A DNA stretch of 40,668 nt from DATKUA01 sp965602675 (GTDB lineage: Bacteria; Acidobacteriota; DATKUA01): contig CBFCZO010000023.1 of assembly GCA_965602675.1 (NCBI GenBank), positions 1-40,668 on the forward strand, given 5' to 3'. Positions 34,290-40,668 of the stretch are shown piece by piece. The stretch's first letter is position 1, and every line of letters begins with the position of its first letter. The notes beneath the pieces are model-generated. The model worked only from the letters and a program-made list of their open reading frames with translations. It did not search any database and was not told the origin of the DNA. The translations under genes were made by a program, and so were the position numbers.

Positions 34290-35354
34290 CTATTTCCTTC
34301 CGATCAGCGTTCCGATGAAACTTATCACTAATGTAACGCCGAAGAAGTAACCGCAGCAGGTGAGGAAGTTGAATATCCGATCCATGCCGTAGGGAAGAAC
34401 CTGCGGCGCGAAAGCAAACCAGAGGTCGAAGTTGAAGCCGAGCACGGCCAACTGCGCAACCAACGCGATCGCCACGTAGAAGATGCTGAATACGAGGGCG
34501 GTACCGAACCGGTTTTTCCGCGCAATGCTTTGCATTATCAGGCCGCCAAGCAGAATCGCCAGAGGAAGCATGATGACCGTGACGATCTCACTGATGCCCC
34601 ACTGCACGCTCATCCAGGGCACGTGGATATGAAGGAAGGGCATACCCGCCAATATTGTCCTGAACACATCAATGATGTTGCTGAACACCATTGAGATCGC
34701 TCCATACTGTGCCGCAGCGATCAGGTTGGCAACGAACATGCCGCCGTAAGAAAACAGGAAACCGATGATTAGCCCGACTATTAGTCCACCCACTAGACTC
34801 CCCCTCTTTTCAAATGCCGCAGGCTGAATCTTGGGCTGCGGCCTGTCATGCTCGACCTGGCTTGCAGGCTTGGCTGTTGGAATCGGCTCCGGAGTAGGTT
34901 CCGGCGGTGGCGGCGGCGCAGCTTGAGGTGGCGGAGGAGCGGCTTGCGGCGGCGGCTCCTGCGGACGCACCATCGTGGCCTGCTCCGAGAAATCAGGCGC
35001 CTCGGCGACCACTGTCCGGGAGACTTCAGCGGGATTGACGTATTTGAATTCAACAACGTCGATCTTGATTACTTCGTCCGTGCGCAGCGGTTTCTTGTCG
35101 ATTTTCACGCCGTTGACGAACGTGCCGTTGGTCGACTTGAGGTCCGTGATTTCATATGAATCCCCGACTTTGGTTATTTTTGCATGCTTACCGGAAACAG
35201 TGGTTTCGTTGAGCACCAGGTCGCACTCCGGCGCGCGCCCGATCAGATATTCGTCCTTGTCGATAAAATACTGGTTGTCCTGATAGGGCCCGGTAATTCC
35301 CACGAGGTGTGCTCCTCCGCTGCTTCCGGGTCTGACCGTATCGTCCGTGGCCAT
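34290..35354 (-). CDS. FHA-domain protein with Pro-rich linker and membrane domain
   Basis: The 354-residue protein begins with a forkhead-associated domain (about 15-115) that has the phosphothreonine-binding residues Gly39-Arg40, Ser54 and His57 in TVSGKHAKI, and Asn76-Gly77 in STNGTFVNG. A linker of alternating Pro, Ala and Glu (130-175) joins it to a C-terminal membrane part with about five helices (GGLIVGLIIGFLFSYGG to FFGVTLVISFIGTLIGR), similar in layout to Yip1-like domains. It could tether a Thr-phosphorylated protein to the inner membrane; no Ser/Thr kinase is in the window. AAGGAG precedes the ATG. It has a promoter about 230 bases upstream and its own terminator. Confidence 0.88.
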   Translation of the reverse strand: MATDDTVRPGSSGGAHLVGITGPYQDNQYFIDKDEYLIGRAPECDLVLNETTVSGKHAKITKVGDSYEITDLKSTNGTFVNGVKIDKKPLRTDEVIKIDVVEFKYVNPAEVSRTVVAEAPDFSEQATMVRPQEPPPQAAPPPPQAAPPPPPEPTPEPIPTAKPASQVEHDRPQPKIQPAAFEKRGSLVGGLIVGLIIGFLFSYGGMFVANLIAAAQYGAISMVFSNIIDVFRTILAGMPFLHIHVPWMSVQWGISEIVTVIMLPLAILLGGLIMQSIARKNRFGTALVFSIFYVAIALVAQLAVLGFNFDLWFAFAPQVLPYGMDRIFNFLTCCGYFFGVTLVISFIGTLIGRK

Positions 35355-35588
35355 CTGTCTTTCTCCTTATCTTGCCGGCCAAAGCCGGTGATTCCCACCC
35401 TTGTTACGTTGCCTGATCTGCCCGGCCCCGGCGGGGCCGATCACCATCGGCGCTGCAACCCCGAAATCTCCGTTCAAGAGATAATCAGCCTGCCGTTCGC
35501 GGATCGGGGAGAGCTCCCAGCTGCTCGCAACGCTCTTCACGACTGGAGACGCACTTTGTGGGCATATCTCTTGGCTGTGGATTTCTAA
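35355..35588 (-). promoter_or_regulatory. Long structured leader of the FHA gene
   Basis: The region between the predicted promoter and the FHA start is about 230 bases long. It contains a CGGCCCC/GGGGCCG hairpin (35423-35439, 3-base loop), a GGTG/CACC hairpin and a GCCGG/CCGGC repeat close to the ribosome site. No known riboswitch was recognised, and the open frame crossing it starts upstream of the promoter and does not look like a protein. Confidence 0.35.
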
Positions 35589-35618
35589 ACAATAACAAAG
35601 GGTTGTAAAGGGTGTCAA
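35589..35618 (-). promoter_or_regulatory. Probable sigma-70 promoter for the FHA gene
   Basis: On the minus strand a perfect TTGACA (35618-35613) is followed by TATTGT (35594-35589) after 18 bases. Confidence 0.45.
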
Positions 35619-35691
35619 CGCGCGATTGGCCACTATTTAGCCAAACGCGGGACACTATAGGGATAGCTTTCTGAGGCAGATGTCTGCAAAG

Positions 35692-35722
35692 AAAAACCCC
35701 GCCGGTTGAGGCACGGCAGGGT
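35692..35722 (-). terminator. Rho-independent terminator after the helical exported protein
   Basis: On the minus strand a 9-base stem with one G-T pair (35722-35714 with 35704-35696) and a 9-base loop end in five T. It lies about 28 bases after the stop at 35750. Confidence 0.8.
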
Positions 35723-35749
35723 AAATTCAGACAGCTTGGTTGTTGCGAA

Positions 35750-36460
35750 TTACTCTTCCGGCTCTCCCAGTTGATGATAAGCCTCGTGCACCAGCTCCAG
35801 AGCGGCCAGGATTGCCGTTCCGTCGTCGGCAGCGACGGCTTCCTCGAGAGTCGTTATCGACTCCAGCAGGTTGCCTGCGGCCGCTTTAAGCTCAGCATCC
35901 TCGAGGCGGGCGGCGACCGTTACCAGCAGTTTCGTGCGGACCTTCAGCTTCGGTACGCCGGCCTTGATCGCCTCGATATCCTTGGCGGGATATGCCTCGT
36001 GCCAAAGCGGCTGCAGAATCTCATGGATCGCCTCGATCATATCCTCGGGGAGGATCAAGGCCTGGCGCAGAGCGCGGTAAGAATCATGGATCTTCGAAAA
36101 GGCTTCCTTGATCTCCTCGTCGCTCCCGTTGCTCTCGGTCGCCTGCTTCAGGGCGTCGACGGAAGCGAAAAACGTTTTTGCCGAGGCCGAAATGTCACCA
36201 CAATGTTTCTCAAACTTGGTGGGCAGGTTCGCCGCCATCACGGCATCCTTGGCATTGACCAGATCGCCGATCTCCTCTCTGACCGCCTGCATGTTACCTT
36301 CATCAACGGGACCATGTACCAGCTCCGCCATGATGTCATGGAAGGCCTCCAGAGCCTTGTCGAGAGAATCGTCATCTCCCATCGTGAACAGGCAATCTTC
36401 GGCATTCACGGCGACCGCTGCCGTCAGGATAAGAATCGTAGCTAAGAGTGTTTTCCTCAT
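35750..36460 (-). CDS. Exported all-helical protein with an internal duplication and conserved His pairs
   Basis: The 236-residue protein has a signal peptide (LLATILILTAAVAVNA) and then two similar helical halves. Half one has AFHDIMAELVHG (His41, His49) and ends with KIHDSYRALRQ (His125). Half two has AIHEILQPLWHEAY (His146, His154) and ends with LVHEAYHQLGE (His225, His229). The equal spacing of eight residues between paired His suggests a bound metal or heme, but no CxxCH or other known motif is present. No family is recognised. The ATG at 36460 is preferred to upstream in-frame starts because the signal peptide begins there. It has a strong promoter and its own terminator, so it is a single-gene unit. 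Confidence 0.75.
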   Translation of the reverse strand: MRKTLLATILILTAAVAVNAEDCLFTMGDDDSLDKALEAFHDIMAELVHGPVDEGNMQAVREEIGDLVNAKDAVMAANLPTKFEKHCGDISASAKTFFASVDALKQATESNGSDEEIKEAFSKIHDSYRALRQALILPEDMIEAIHEILQPLWHEAYPAKDIEAIKAGVPKLKVRTKLLVTVAARLEDAELKAAAGNLLESITTLEEAVAADDGTAILAALELVHEAYHQLGEPEE

Positions 36461-36493
36461 TTTTGTCCCCATATCAACAAAATCGCCTGCTGG

Positions 36494-36517
36494 TTCCGGC
36501 AACAATATAAGCCGGAA
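36494..36517. other. Hairpin in the leader of the helical-protein gene
   Basis: TTCCGGC (36494-36500) and GCCGGAA (36511-36517) form a perfect 7-base stem with a 10-base AT-rich loop, downstream of the promoter and 34 bases before the ATG on the minus strand. It lacks a T tract, so a regulatory or stabilising leader hairpin is more likely than a terminator. Confidence 0.4.
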
Positions 36518-36538
36518 TTCTACTTTGTGAGAGCGGAT

Positions 36539-36566
36539 ATAATACTTAAAAACCTTGGTGTGTCAA
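36539..36566 (-). promoter_or_regulatory. Strong sigma-70 promoter for the helical exported protein
   Basis: On the minus strand a perfect TTGACA (36566-36561), 16-base spacer and TATTAT (36544-36539, five of six). The leader to the ATG at 36460 is about 72 bases. It lies only about 20 bases past the hypE stop. Confidence 0.55.
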
Positions 36567-36586
36567 TGATTTAAGTTCCGTGATTA

Positions 36587-37609
36587 CTAACAGATGCGGG
36601 GCAGTTGTTCGCCCGTCAGCATTCCCACCACGCGGTGACTGCCGAAGGGCGTTTTGACCGCGAGTGGCACGCGGTCGAATTGCTTCACTTCCCCGATTAT
36701 CGCCGCCCCGGTACCCAGTGGGTGCGACTCCATTGCTCCCAGGGCTGTTTCGGCTCTATCGCCGGGCACTATCGCAAGCACCTTTCCCTCGTTGGCGAAG
36801 TAAAGCGGATCGAGGCCGAGCAATTCGCAGAGACTGGCAACAGGCTTGCGGACGGGAATCGATTCCTCATCGAGGACGATTGTCGCCTTGGACGCCATAG
36901 CGATTTCGTTGAGAGCGCTGGCCACTCCGCCGCGCGTGGGATCCTTGAGGCAGCGCGTTTCCGGCACTGCCGCCAGCAGAGCTTCGATCAGACCGTTGAG
37001 CGGCGCGACATCAGAGGTGATTTCCGCCCTCAGCGAGTATTCCTCCCGCTCGGCCATCACCGCAGCGCCATGATCGGCGATCGGACCGTTCACCAAAACT
37101 GCGTCGCCTGCCTCAGCCTTTCCCGGCAGGGGAGCCCTATCGGGTGGTAACACGCCGATGCCCGAAGTGTTGATGAACAGCTTATCCCCCTTGCCGCGCG
37201 GTAAAACCTTTGTGTCGCCGGTGACGATCTCCACCCTGGCCTCGGCTGCGGAAGCCTTCATCGAGTCGAGAATCCGCTGCAGGTCGGCGGCTGGCAAGCC
37301 CTCCTCGATGATCAGCGCGCAACTGAGTGCCAAAGGGATAGCCGCGCAGACTGCCAGGTCGTTGACCGTGCCGCAGACTGCCAGACGGCCGATATCTCCG
37401 CCGGGGAAGAAAAGCGGGTCTACTGTGTAGCTGTCGCTGGTGAAAGCGATGGTCCTGCCGTCGATTTGCAGCAGGGCGCTGTCGTCGAGGGGCTCAAGCC
37501 GCGGATTGTTGAACGCCGGCACGATCAGCGAAGAAATCAAATCATGCATCGCCTTGCCGCCGGAGCCGTGCGCCAGCAGAATCTTATCGAAGCCCCTTTT
37601 TTTACTCAC
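36587..37609 (-). CDS. hypE: Carbamoyl dehydratase HypE, [NiFe]-hydrogenase maturation
   Basis: HypE takes a carbamoyl group from HypF onto its C-terminal Cys and dehydrates it to the thiocyanate that supplies cyanide ligands of the [NiFe] centre. The 340-residue protein has LAHGSGGKAMHDLI, FTSDSYTVDPLFFPGGDIG, ATP-site segments VTGDTKVLPRGKGD and CLKDPTRGGVASALNE, and the essential terminal PRIC (Cys340). It is last in the hypF-hypC-hypD-hypE order, 19 bases after hypD. Confidence 0.97.
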   Translation of the reverse strand: MSKKRGFDKILLAHGSGGKAMHDLISSLIVPAFNNPRLEPLDDSALLQIDGRTIAFTSDSYTVDPLFFPGGDIGRLAVCGTVNDLAVCAAIPLALSCALIIEEGLPAADLQRILDSMKASAAEARVEIVTGDTKVLPRGKGDKLFINTSGIGVLPPDRAPLPGKAEAGDAVLVNGPIADHGAAVMAEREEYSLRAEITSDVAPLNGLIEALLAAVPETRCLKDPTRGGVASALNEIAMASKATIVLDEESIPVRKPVASLCELLGLDPLYFANEGKVLAIVPGDRAETALGAMESHPLGTGAAIIGEVKQFDRVPLAVKTPFGSHRVVGMLTGEQLPRIC

Positions 37610-37628
37610 CCCTTACCCCTGAAGGATA

Positions 37629-38714
37629 TCAGCCGTACTTATAAGCGGCTGCGCATGCGCCTTCGGTCGAAACCATGCAGGCGCCCACCGGCTCGTCCGG
37701 CGTGCAGGCTTTGCCGAAAAGTGCGCAGTCCCTCGGACCGGCGGTACCCTTCAAAATACTACCGCAGATGCAGCCCTTGGGAAAACATGTCGGCTCCGCG
37801 TCCACGGGCCAGCGACAATCAGCGTTAAAGCCTGCGTAATCTTCAGCTATCGCTAAACCCGAAAGCGGAATAGTGCCGATGCCGCGCCACTCGTCGTCTA
37901 TCGGCTTGAAGACTTCTTTCAGAATCCTCCGCGCCTCCAAATTCCCTTGCCCGCTAACCACGCGGTTGTACTGGTTTCGAACCTCGGGCTTGCCCACGGC
38001 GATCATCTCCAGCAGCCAGAGGACTCCCTGCATGATGTCGACGGGTTCGAAGCCCGCAATCACGCAAGGCTTGTCATATTTTTCGGCAAGGAAGAGGTAA
38101 GCGTCGCTGCCGATGATCGCGCTGACGTGCGGCGGGCAGATGTAGCCGTCGATCCGGACTTCGGGATCCGAGGCCAGTGCCGACATCGCGTTCGGCATCG
38201 TTTTGTGGCCGGACAGCACGGCGAAGTTGTTGAAACCCCTACTCCCGGCCTCCAGGATTGCTGCGGCGATTGTCGGAGCCGTCGTCTCGAAGCCCACACC
38301 CAGGAAGACAACATCCTTCTCCGGATTGCTCTCTGCGATCCGCAGCGCATCCATCGTCGATAACACCACCATGATATCCGCGCCTTCGGCCTGCTCTTTC
38401 TCCAGGCTGGATGACGAGCCGGGCACACGAACCATGTCGCCGAACGTCGTGATTATCGTATCCGGGCGGCGGCAGTAGGCGATCGCTTTGTCGACGAAGC
38501 TCTGGGGAGAGACGCAGACAGGGCAGCCGGGACCGCTGGTCAATTCGACGTTTTCCGGGAAAAGCGAGTGCAGCCCGAAGCGGGCGATGCTCATCGTGTG
38601 CGTCCCACAGACTTCCATCAGCTTTACGGAGTCGAGTCCGGCGGCGAGATCACCGATGCGGCGGGCAAGACCCCGGACCGCTCCCGCGTTGCGGAATTCA
38701 TCGATGTATTTCAT
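37629..38714 (-). CDS. hypD: HypD, Fe-S scaffold for hydrogenase Fe(CN)2CO assembly
   Basis: HypD with HypC is the scaffold on which the Fe(CN)2CO unit is built. The 361-residue protein has EVCGTHTMSIARFGL (Cys36), GPGCPVCVSP (Cys64 and Cys67), a DIMVVLSTMDAL strand, FETTAPTIAAAI and the C-terminal Cys cluster for the 4Fe-4S centre (PTCFPKGCICGSI, then RDCALFGKAC). Its ATG overlaps the hypC stop by four bases (ATGA). Confidence 0.97.
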   Translation of the reverse strand: MKYIDEFRNAGAVRGLARRIGDLAAGLDSVKLMEVCGTHTMSIARFGLHSLFPENVELTSGPGCPVCVSPQSFVDKAIAYCRRPDTIITTFGDMVRVPGSSSSLEKEQAEGADIMVVLSTMDALRIAESNPEKDVVFLGVGFETTAPTIAAAILEAGSRGFNNFAVLSGHKTMPNAMSALASDPEVRIDGYICPPHVSAIIGSDAYLFLAEKYDKPCVIAGFEPVDIMQGVLWLLEMIAVGKPEVRNQYNRVVSGQGNLEARRILKEVFKPIDDEWRGIGTIPLSGLAIAEDYAGFNADCRWPVDAEPTCFPKGCICGSILKGTAGPRDCALFGKACTPDEPVGACMVSTEGACAAAYKYG

Positions 38715-38938
38715 TCAGGCGGTTCCTGCGCCGCGATCTCTCGAAACAACTCGATCGATTTGCGCGCTTCTTCCTCGTCGAGAAGATGAATTGCAAAACC
38801 GGCGTGCACGATCACGTAGTCTCCCACCTTCGCGACCGGCAGCAGCATCGTGTTCACGTTAATCATCACGCCGTCCTGCTCGGCGACGCCGTTCTGACCC
38901 TCGAGGCTGGTCAACTTCATTGGCAGAGCCACGCACAT
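38711..38938 (-). CDS. hypC: HypC, hydrogenase maturation chaperone
   Basis: The 75-residue protein has the invariant N-terminus MCVALPMKL; Cys2 is needed to hold the iron. The ATG at 38938 is therefore chosen over an upstream in-frame start at 38965 that would bury this Cys. GAGG lies seven bases upstream. GDYVIVHAGFAIHLLDEEEA is the characteristic C-terminal segment. It overlaps hypD by four bases and sits 98 bases after hypF. Confidence 0.96.
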   Translation of the reverse strand: MCVALPMKLTSLEGQNGVAEQDGVMINVNTMLLPVAKVGDYVIVHAGFAIHLLDEEEARKSIELFREIAAQEPPE

Positions 38939-39036
38939 ATCAAACCTCGCCGTATCCGGTGGCAATCAGGAATACGTTCTCGAATAATTAAGTTTAAGTG
39001 ATCGTTGCGGGGAAACCAAGGGGACGCAATCTGAAA

Positions 39037-40668
39037 TCAGATGCTGAGCGCGGCGATTACCGCCTGGCCCAGGCTGACGCCCCCGTCATTCGCCGGCACC
39101 TGGTGGTGAGTCAGAACGTCGAAGCCCTTCCGCTGGAGTTCTGCGACCAGTTTCTCGAAGAGTAGTTTGTTCTGGAACACGCCGCCCGACAACGCCGCCC
39201 GGCCGATTCCCGTCTTCTTTTTCAGCAATGAAGATGCCTCCGTCAAAATCGCGGCAAGCGTGTTGTGAAACCTGGCGCTGATAATCGCCGCGTCGACGTC
39301 CTTCTGAACATCTCGAACCACAGCGACAATCAGCGGCTCCGGCCTAATCTGCCACGGTTCCGCCGTTGTTTCGATCTCGAAGGGATATCTGCTTTCTTCA
39401 TCAGGATCGGCAACCGATTCCAACTCCATTGCCGCCTGCGCCTCGTAGTTGATCACGTTTCGGATCCCCACTATTGCCGCCACCGCGTCGAACAGGCGGC
39501 CCGCGCTCGAGGTCCGGTGAGTGTTTCTGCCCGTCTCGATCATCCTCGACACGGTTGCCAGAGCCGAATCATCGACCGATTCGAGGAATGGTAGCGAGGG
39601 AATCTTGCGGAATGCCGCCGAAAGGTGAGCAACAGCGCAGCGCCACGGCTCTCTCGCGGCTGCATCGCCGCCGGGCAGGGGAACGTATGCCAAATGAGCG
39701 GCGCGCTCGAGATTGCCGGGACCGCCGACGAAGATTTCTCCGCCCCAGATCGCGCCGTCGTCGCCGAAGCCTGTGCCGTCGAGGGCGATCCCGATCACCG
39801 GCTCCAGCGAACCCGCATCGGCCATACACGCTGCGATATGCGCCCGGTGGTGCTGGACTCCAAACGTCGGCAATTCCGATTCCTGCAACGCCCATCCGGT
39901 GGACAGATAATCCGGGTGGAGGTCGTGGGCGACAAGTTCCGGCTCCAGCTCGAAGACCGAGCGCAGGTGGGAGATTACCTCCCGGAAGAAGCCGTAGGCC
40001 TCGAGGTTCTGCAGATCGCCTATGTGCTGGCTGATGAATGCTCGATCCCCGCGGGTGAAGCAAATCGTGTTCTTGAGTTCGGGGCCGACGGCCAGCACCT
40101 GCCGCAATTCCGCGGGCACGAAGACCGGCTGAGGAGCAAAGCCGCGCGAGCGGCGAACGAGGCGCGCACGCCCGGCATCGCGGCGCATCACCGTGTCGTC
40201 GGCGCGCAGCACGATGTCGCGGTCGTGCATCAGGAAATAATCCGCCAGCGATCCCAGCCTGCTCACGGCCTCGGCGTTATCTATGGCGATCGGCTCCTCG
40301 CTGTAATTGCCGGATGTCATTACCAGCGCGTGCTCGACTTTCTCCAGCAGCAGGTAATGCAGGGGCGTGTAAGGCAGCATCACGCCGAAGCGGCTCTGGC
40401 CCGGAGCGACTGCATCGGCCAGCGGTGAAACCGGCTTTTTCGGGACCAGCACTATCGGACGCCGCTGCGATAGCAGCAATTCCGCGTCTTCTTCATCGAT
40501 CTCGGCAAAGCCGCGGGCGCGCTCGAGATCGAAGGCCATCACCGCGAAGGGTTTGTCCACACGCCCTTTGCGCTCGCGAAGCTCTCTCACCGCCTCTTCA
40601 TCTGCCGCGTCGCAGGCGAGATGAAATCCGCCCAGCCCCTTGACCGCCACTATCCGGCCTTCCATCAA
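39037..40668 (-). CDS. hypF: Carbamoyltransferase HypF (N-terminus off the right edge)
   Basis: HypF makes carbamoyl-AMP from carbamoyl phosphate and passes the group to HypE. The visible 543 residues cover the YrdC-like domain (IVAVKGLGGFHLACDA, GVMLPYTPLHYLL, VMTSGNYSEEPIAI) and the Kae1-like domain (GVQHHRAHIAACMAD, GIALDGTGFGDDGAIWGGEI, ALSGGVFQNKLLFEKL, ANDGGVSLGQAV). The N-terminal acylphosphatase and zinc-finger parts, roughly 200 residues in other HypF proteins, should continue beyond the window. It is the first visible gene of the hyp set. No hydrogenase structural gene, hypA or hypB is seen. Confidence 0.96.
   Translation of the reverse strand: MMEGRIVAVKGLGGFHLACDAADEEAVRELRERKGRVDKPFAVMAFDLERARGFAEIDEEDAELLLSQRRPIVLVPKKPVSPLADAVAPGQSRFGVMLPYTPLHYLLLEKVEHALVMTSGNYSEEPIAIDNAEAVSRLGSLADYFLMHDRDIVLRADDTVMRRDAGRARLVRRSRGFAPQPVFVPAELRQVLAVGPELKNTICFTRGDRAFISQHIGDLQNLEAYGFFREVISHLRSVFELEPELVAHDLHPDYLSTGWALQESELPTFGVQHHRAHIAACMADAGSLEPVIGIALDGTGFGDDGAIWGGEIFVGGPGNLERAAHLAYVPLPGGDAAAREPWRCAVAHLSAAFRKIPSLPFLESVDDSALATVSRMIETGRNTHRTSSAGRLFDAVAAIVGIRNVINYEAQAAMELESVADPDEESRYPFEIETTAEPWQIRPEPLIVAVVRDVQKDVDAAIISARFHNTLAAILTEASSLLKKKTGIGRAALSGGVFQNKLLFEKLVAELQRKGFDVLTHHQVPANDGGVSLGQAVIAALSI

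Noticed and set aside
35367..35633. 88-codon frame on the minus strand upstream of the FHA gene
   Set aside because: It starts upstream of the predicted promoter, has no clear ribosome site or domain, and crosses GC-rich hairpins; treated as leader.
1..40668. CRISPR arrays, tRNA/rRNA genes, IS elements or prophage genes
   Set aside because: None found on reading; no regularly spaced repeats, transposase motifs or tRNA-like cloverleaf sequences were recognised in the gaps.

Overview
The window is a GC-rich, gene-dense stretch of a Gram-negative bacterial chromosome read with the standard code. Signs of a Gram-negative cell are a tripartite RND/adaptor/TolC-type efflux system, a dTDP-rhamnose pathway, lipoprotein and Tat signals, and many exported enzymes. 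No rRNA, tRNA, IS element, prophage or CRISPR array was seen. The mix of GldAFG/DUF4340 genes, tandem DUF885 proteins, paired M14 proteins, an S9 peptidase and hyp genes suits an uncultured lineage of the FCB, Acidobacteria or Eisenbacteria/Zixibacteria type, but this placement is only an inference.

Layout. (1) 1-5475, minus: a metal or drug efflux operon running from a small CPFC-motif membrane protein through an outer-membrane factor and periplasmic adaptor to an RND pump cut by the left edge. (2) 5826-12224, plus: a PAS/pseudo-receiver/LuxR regulator, a cysteine-synthase-like PLP enzyme, rfbA-rfbC-rfbD and a fused mobB-mobA. (3) 12362-16009, plus: two tandem DUF885 metallopeptidase-like proteins ending at a clear terminator. 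(4) 16088-20638, minus: a tightly overlapping ABC operon (ATPase, permease, GldG-like, DUF4340). (5) 20866-23397, minus: a Tat-exported threonine-aldolase-like PLP enzyme and an amidohydrolase-like lipoprotein. (6) 23634-26049, plus: a 49-residue membrane microprotein overlapping an APC permease with two UspA domains, then a single-domain response regulator on the opposite strand. (7) 26822-32101, plus: two tandem M14 carboxypeptidase-like proteins and a metzincin. (8) 32175-36460, minus: an S9 peptidase, an FHA membrane protein with a long leader, and a duplicated His-containing helical exported protein. (9) 36587-40668, minus: hypF-hypC-hypD-hypE for [NiFe]-hydrogenase maturation, with hypF cut by the right edge.

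How the genes fit together. The dominant theme from 12 to 34 kb is extracytoplasmic protein and amino-acid breakdown: two DUF885 proteins, two M14 proteins, a metzincin, an S9 peptidase, an exported PLP lyase, an amidohydrolase and an amino-acid permease. The most unusual item is the M14 pair. The first member has lost all three zinc ligands and the catalytic Glu, yet it keeps the fold landmarks and a shared Asp-rich, calcium-loop-like insert. The second member keeps every catalytic residue. This looks like a pseudopeptidase/peptidase couple. Upstream lie a perfect 8-bp inverted repeat and a pair of 10-bp direct repeats that resemble operators. Other oddities are an RND pump with Asn in place of the usual TM4 proton-relay Asp, an amidohydrolase without its HxH motif, and a PLP enzyme with a Tat signal.
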